NCBI GenBank assembly: GCA_009779015.1
Contig: WRFC01000008.1
Location: 1 to 15,915 of the forward strand
Length of the DNA: 15,915 bases
From: Coriobacteriia bacterium
GTDB taxonomy: Bacteria > Actinomycetota > Coriobacteriia > Coriobacteriales > UBA8131
Direction of reading: 5' to 3'
Position 1 is the first letter of the stretch, and each line of letters opens with the position of its first letter. The translations under genes and the position numbers were made by a program. This document shows, one piece after another, positions 15,028 through 15,915 of the stretch. Under the pieces are notes generated by a model. It was not told the DNA's origin. It did not search any database and saw only the letters and a list, made by a program, of their open reading frames with translations.

Positions 15028-15315
15028 CTATTTGATGCCGAGCCGTGGAGCGTGAGCTAAAAAGAACGTGCAATACCAGCAGCACTCTTTAATTGCAGCC
15101 TGACGATCAGCACTGATATCAAGCAACTGCTCGATGCCTTTTGCTTGCTCATGTTGTGGTAAGTCGCAACGCGCAAAGTTACAGTGCAATGGGCATAACC
15201 CGTCAATGCTTGAGATGGCATGTGGACAGCGCGACCACAACTCTTCATCGCAGCCACGCTGTGCCCAGCAAGACCTCAGGCCTTGTTGGCTTTTTCTGAC
15301 ACTGTCGGCCTTCAA
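15028..15315 (-). CDS. Small cysteine-rich protein of unknown function
   Basis: I do not recognise this family. The 95-residue frame starts with TTG and has no internal Met; its ribosome binding site is poor (AGG about 10 bases upstream). Nine cysteines include CPHAISSIDGLCPLHC, a further Cys five residues on, and CCWYC near the C-terminus. Histidines lie nearby, so a zinc or Fe-S site is conceivable. The stretch HEQAKGIEQLLDISADRQAA reads like genuine amphipathic helix, which supports coding. There is no signal peptide. It begins 28 bases after the NifU-like gene and ends 60 bases before lgt, all on the same strand, so it may belong to a NifU-like/lgt transcript. Third-position GC appears lower than in the long genes. 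The alternative is a non-coding spacer with a chance open frame. Confidence 0.42.
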   Translation of the reverse strand: MKADSVRKSQQGLRSCWAQRGCDEELWSRCPHAISSIDGLCPLHCNFARCDLPQHEQAKGIEQLLDISADRQAAIKECCWYCTFFLAHAPRLGIK

Positions 15316-15343
15316 GCCAAAAGCCTATTACTTCGGTGAGCCA

Positions 15344-15574
15344 TCAGAGGCTGGGGACTACCCGGGCAACGCCCGGGACCTGCTCTTTTAATATCCGCTC
15401 AACACTGCTGGCCAGTGTCAATTGACTCATTGGGCAGCCTTTGCAAGCACCCTGAAGCTCAACCTCGACAATACCATCATCAGAAACGCTAATTAACGAG
15501 ACATCGCCACCATCGGCCTGAAGTTGCGGGCGGATAAGATCTAATGCTGCTTGGACGTCTTTGCTATTGATCAT
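15344..15574 (-). CDS. NifU-like C-terminal domain Fe-S scaffold protein
   Basis: A 76-residue stand-alone NifU C-terminal (Nfu-type) domain that carries or delivers [4Fe-4S] clusters in the cytoplasm. The start KDVQAALDLIRPQLQADGGD is the family signature, and the cluster-binding CKGC (C44, C47) lies in the conserved GACKGCPMSQLTL context. The ATG at 15574 is chosen because AAGGAG sits 7 bases upstream. A longer frame opening at 15652 would add 26 residues unlike the family. The anaerobic, ferredoxin-using metabolism encoded nearby gives it obvious clients. It is the first gene downstream of the 5S rRNA. Confidence 0.93.
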   Translation of the reverse strand: MINSKDVQAALDLIRPQLQADGGDVSLISVSDDGIVEVELQGACKGCPMSQLTLASSVERILKEQVPGVARVVPSL

Positions 15575-15632
15575 TGTATTTCTCCTTGATTCGGACCGGC
15601 CTGACGGCCTTCTTATTAAAAACCAGTAGACT

Positions 15633-15638
15633 AGTATA
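15633..15638 (-). promoter_or_regulatory. Candidate -10 box upstream of the NifU-like gene
   Basis: TATACT on the minus strand lies about 58 bases before the ATG, in an AT-rich setting. No good -35 is seen at the usual distance. It is offered because the gene needs a promoter separate from the rRNA operon. Confidence 0.28.
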
Positions 15639-15652
15639 AAGCATATCGTCAT

Positions 15653-15795
15653 TAGACGTTGTCCGACTGCCGCTAGAGCAAGCGTAGGGCATCCCTTATA
15701 TCTTCTAATGGAAGTTTTTCTGAAGTCTCAGTGTGTGGGGCGAAATCCCAGGCATCAGGGAATTCAACGGTTCTCTGAAAAATAAAAATAGGCTC
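15653..15795. other. Spacer between 5S rRNA and the NifU-like gene
   Basis: An AT-rich non-coding stretch. Next to the 5S end it has two T5 runs on the minus strand (about 15776-15790) that may be part of rRNA termination, although I see no strong GC hairpin before them beyond the 5S terminal helix. CTTC-taatg-GAAG followed by T5 near 15703-15720 is a weak terminator shape on the plus strand, with no plus-strand gene to serve. Confidence 0.5.
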
Positions 15796-15915
15796 TGCGT
15801 GCACAACGTCCTATCCTCCCATGGACTACACCACAGTACTTTCGGCGATGCGGAGCTTAACTTCCGAGTTCGGAATGGGATCGGGTGTACCCTCCGCTCC
15901 ATGGTTGCGCACGCA
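15796..15915 (-). rRNA. rrf: 5S ribosomal RNA
   Basis: On the minus strand the conserved 5S core is present: CCCATTCCGAACTCGGAAGT followed by TAAGC, then GCCGAAAGTACTG and GGGAGGATAGG. The ends TGCGTGCGCAAC and GTTGTGCACGCA pair over 12 bp (one G-U) to form helix I, giving a 120-base RNA of normal size. The 5' end falls exactly on the last base of the window. It is the distal end of an rRNA operon whose 16S and 23S genes would lie beyond the edge. A T-rich tract (TATTTTTATTTTT) follows the 3' end directly and probably helps termination. Confidence 0.95.

Noticed and set aside
15134..15391. Plus-strand frame with MPFACSCCGKS start
   Set aside because: It runs into the NifU-like gene on the other strand, passes through a terminator-like hairpin and shows no family resemblance.
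15575..15652. 26-residue N-terminal extension of the NifU-like protein
   Set aside because: The segment is unlike the family, while AAGGAG sits correctly before the ATG at 15574.
15705..15902. Open frame of 65 codons over the 5S rRNA
   Set aside because: It coincides with a clear 5S rRNA and has no independent coding evidence.
1..15915. tRNA genes, CRISPR arrays, insertion sequences, phage genes or defence systems
   Set aside because: Looked for cloverleaf-like ends, regularly spaced repeats, transposase motifs and paired terminal repeats on both strands; none seen. The window is core metabolism.

Overview
The window is a compact stretch of bacterial chromosome in which every gene I can support lies on the minus strand, so it reads from right (15915) to left (1). 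The contents are housekeeping and central metabolic genes. The DNA is moderately GC-rich by eye in the long genes and more AT-rich around 14970-15800 and 7057-7320. A ferredoxin-linked 2-oxoacid oxidoreductase points to an anaerobe. A YerC/TrpR-type regulator and a DnaE with a complete PHP metal site fit a Gram-positive lineage. My best guess is an anaerobic actinobacterium of the Coriobacteriia type or a Bacillota relative; this placement is an inference.

Right end, 14125-15915: a 5S rRNA reaches the window edge. After it come a NifU C-terminal-domain Fe-S scaffold protein, a small cysteine-rich protein of unknown function, and the lipoprotein diacylglyceryl transferase Lgt.

Middle, 7321-13979: a tight run of ilvE, a cimA-type citramalate synthase gene, a YerC/TrpR-like regulator gene and dnaE. 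These genes overlap or are separated by only 6-7 bases. Stop codons overlap the next ribosome binding site, so translation is probably coupled. The run is preceded by a leader containing a terminator-like hairpin. It ends in an AT-rich intergenic region (7054-7320) with several inverted repeats.

Left part, 58-7053: a four-subunit 2-oxoacid:ferredoxin oxidoreductase operon (ferredoxin, alpha, beta, gamma; VOR/KOR type), then a divergent IMP dehydrogenase and leucyl-tRNA synthetase, with gaps of 44 and 72 bases.

Functionally the window is linked by branched-chain amino acids. CimA starts the citramalate route to 2-oxobutyrate and isoleucine. IlvE transaminates the branched 2-oxoacids. A VOR-type enzyme interconverts branched 2-oxoacids and acyl-CoAs, and LeuS charges leucine. 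I found no mobile element, CRISPR array, tRNA, phage gene or defence system, and no wholly new system. The items most worth a second look are the divergent IMP dehydrogenase, the coupling of an amino-acid operon to the replicative polymerase gene, the structured leaders before ilvE and the oxidoreductase operon, and the small cysteine-rich protein.
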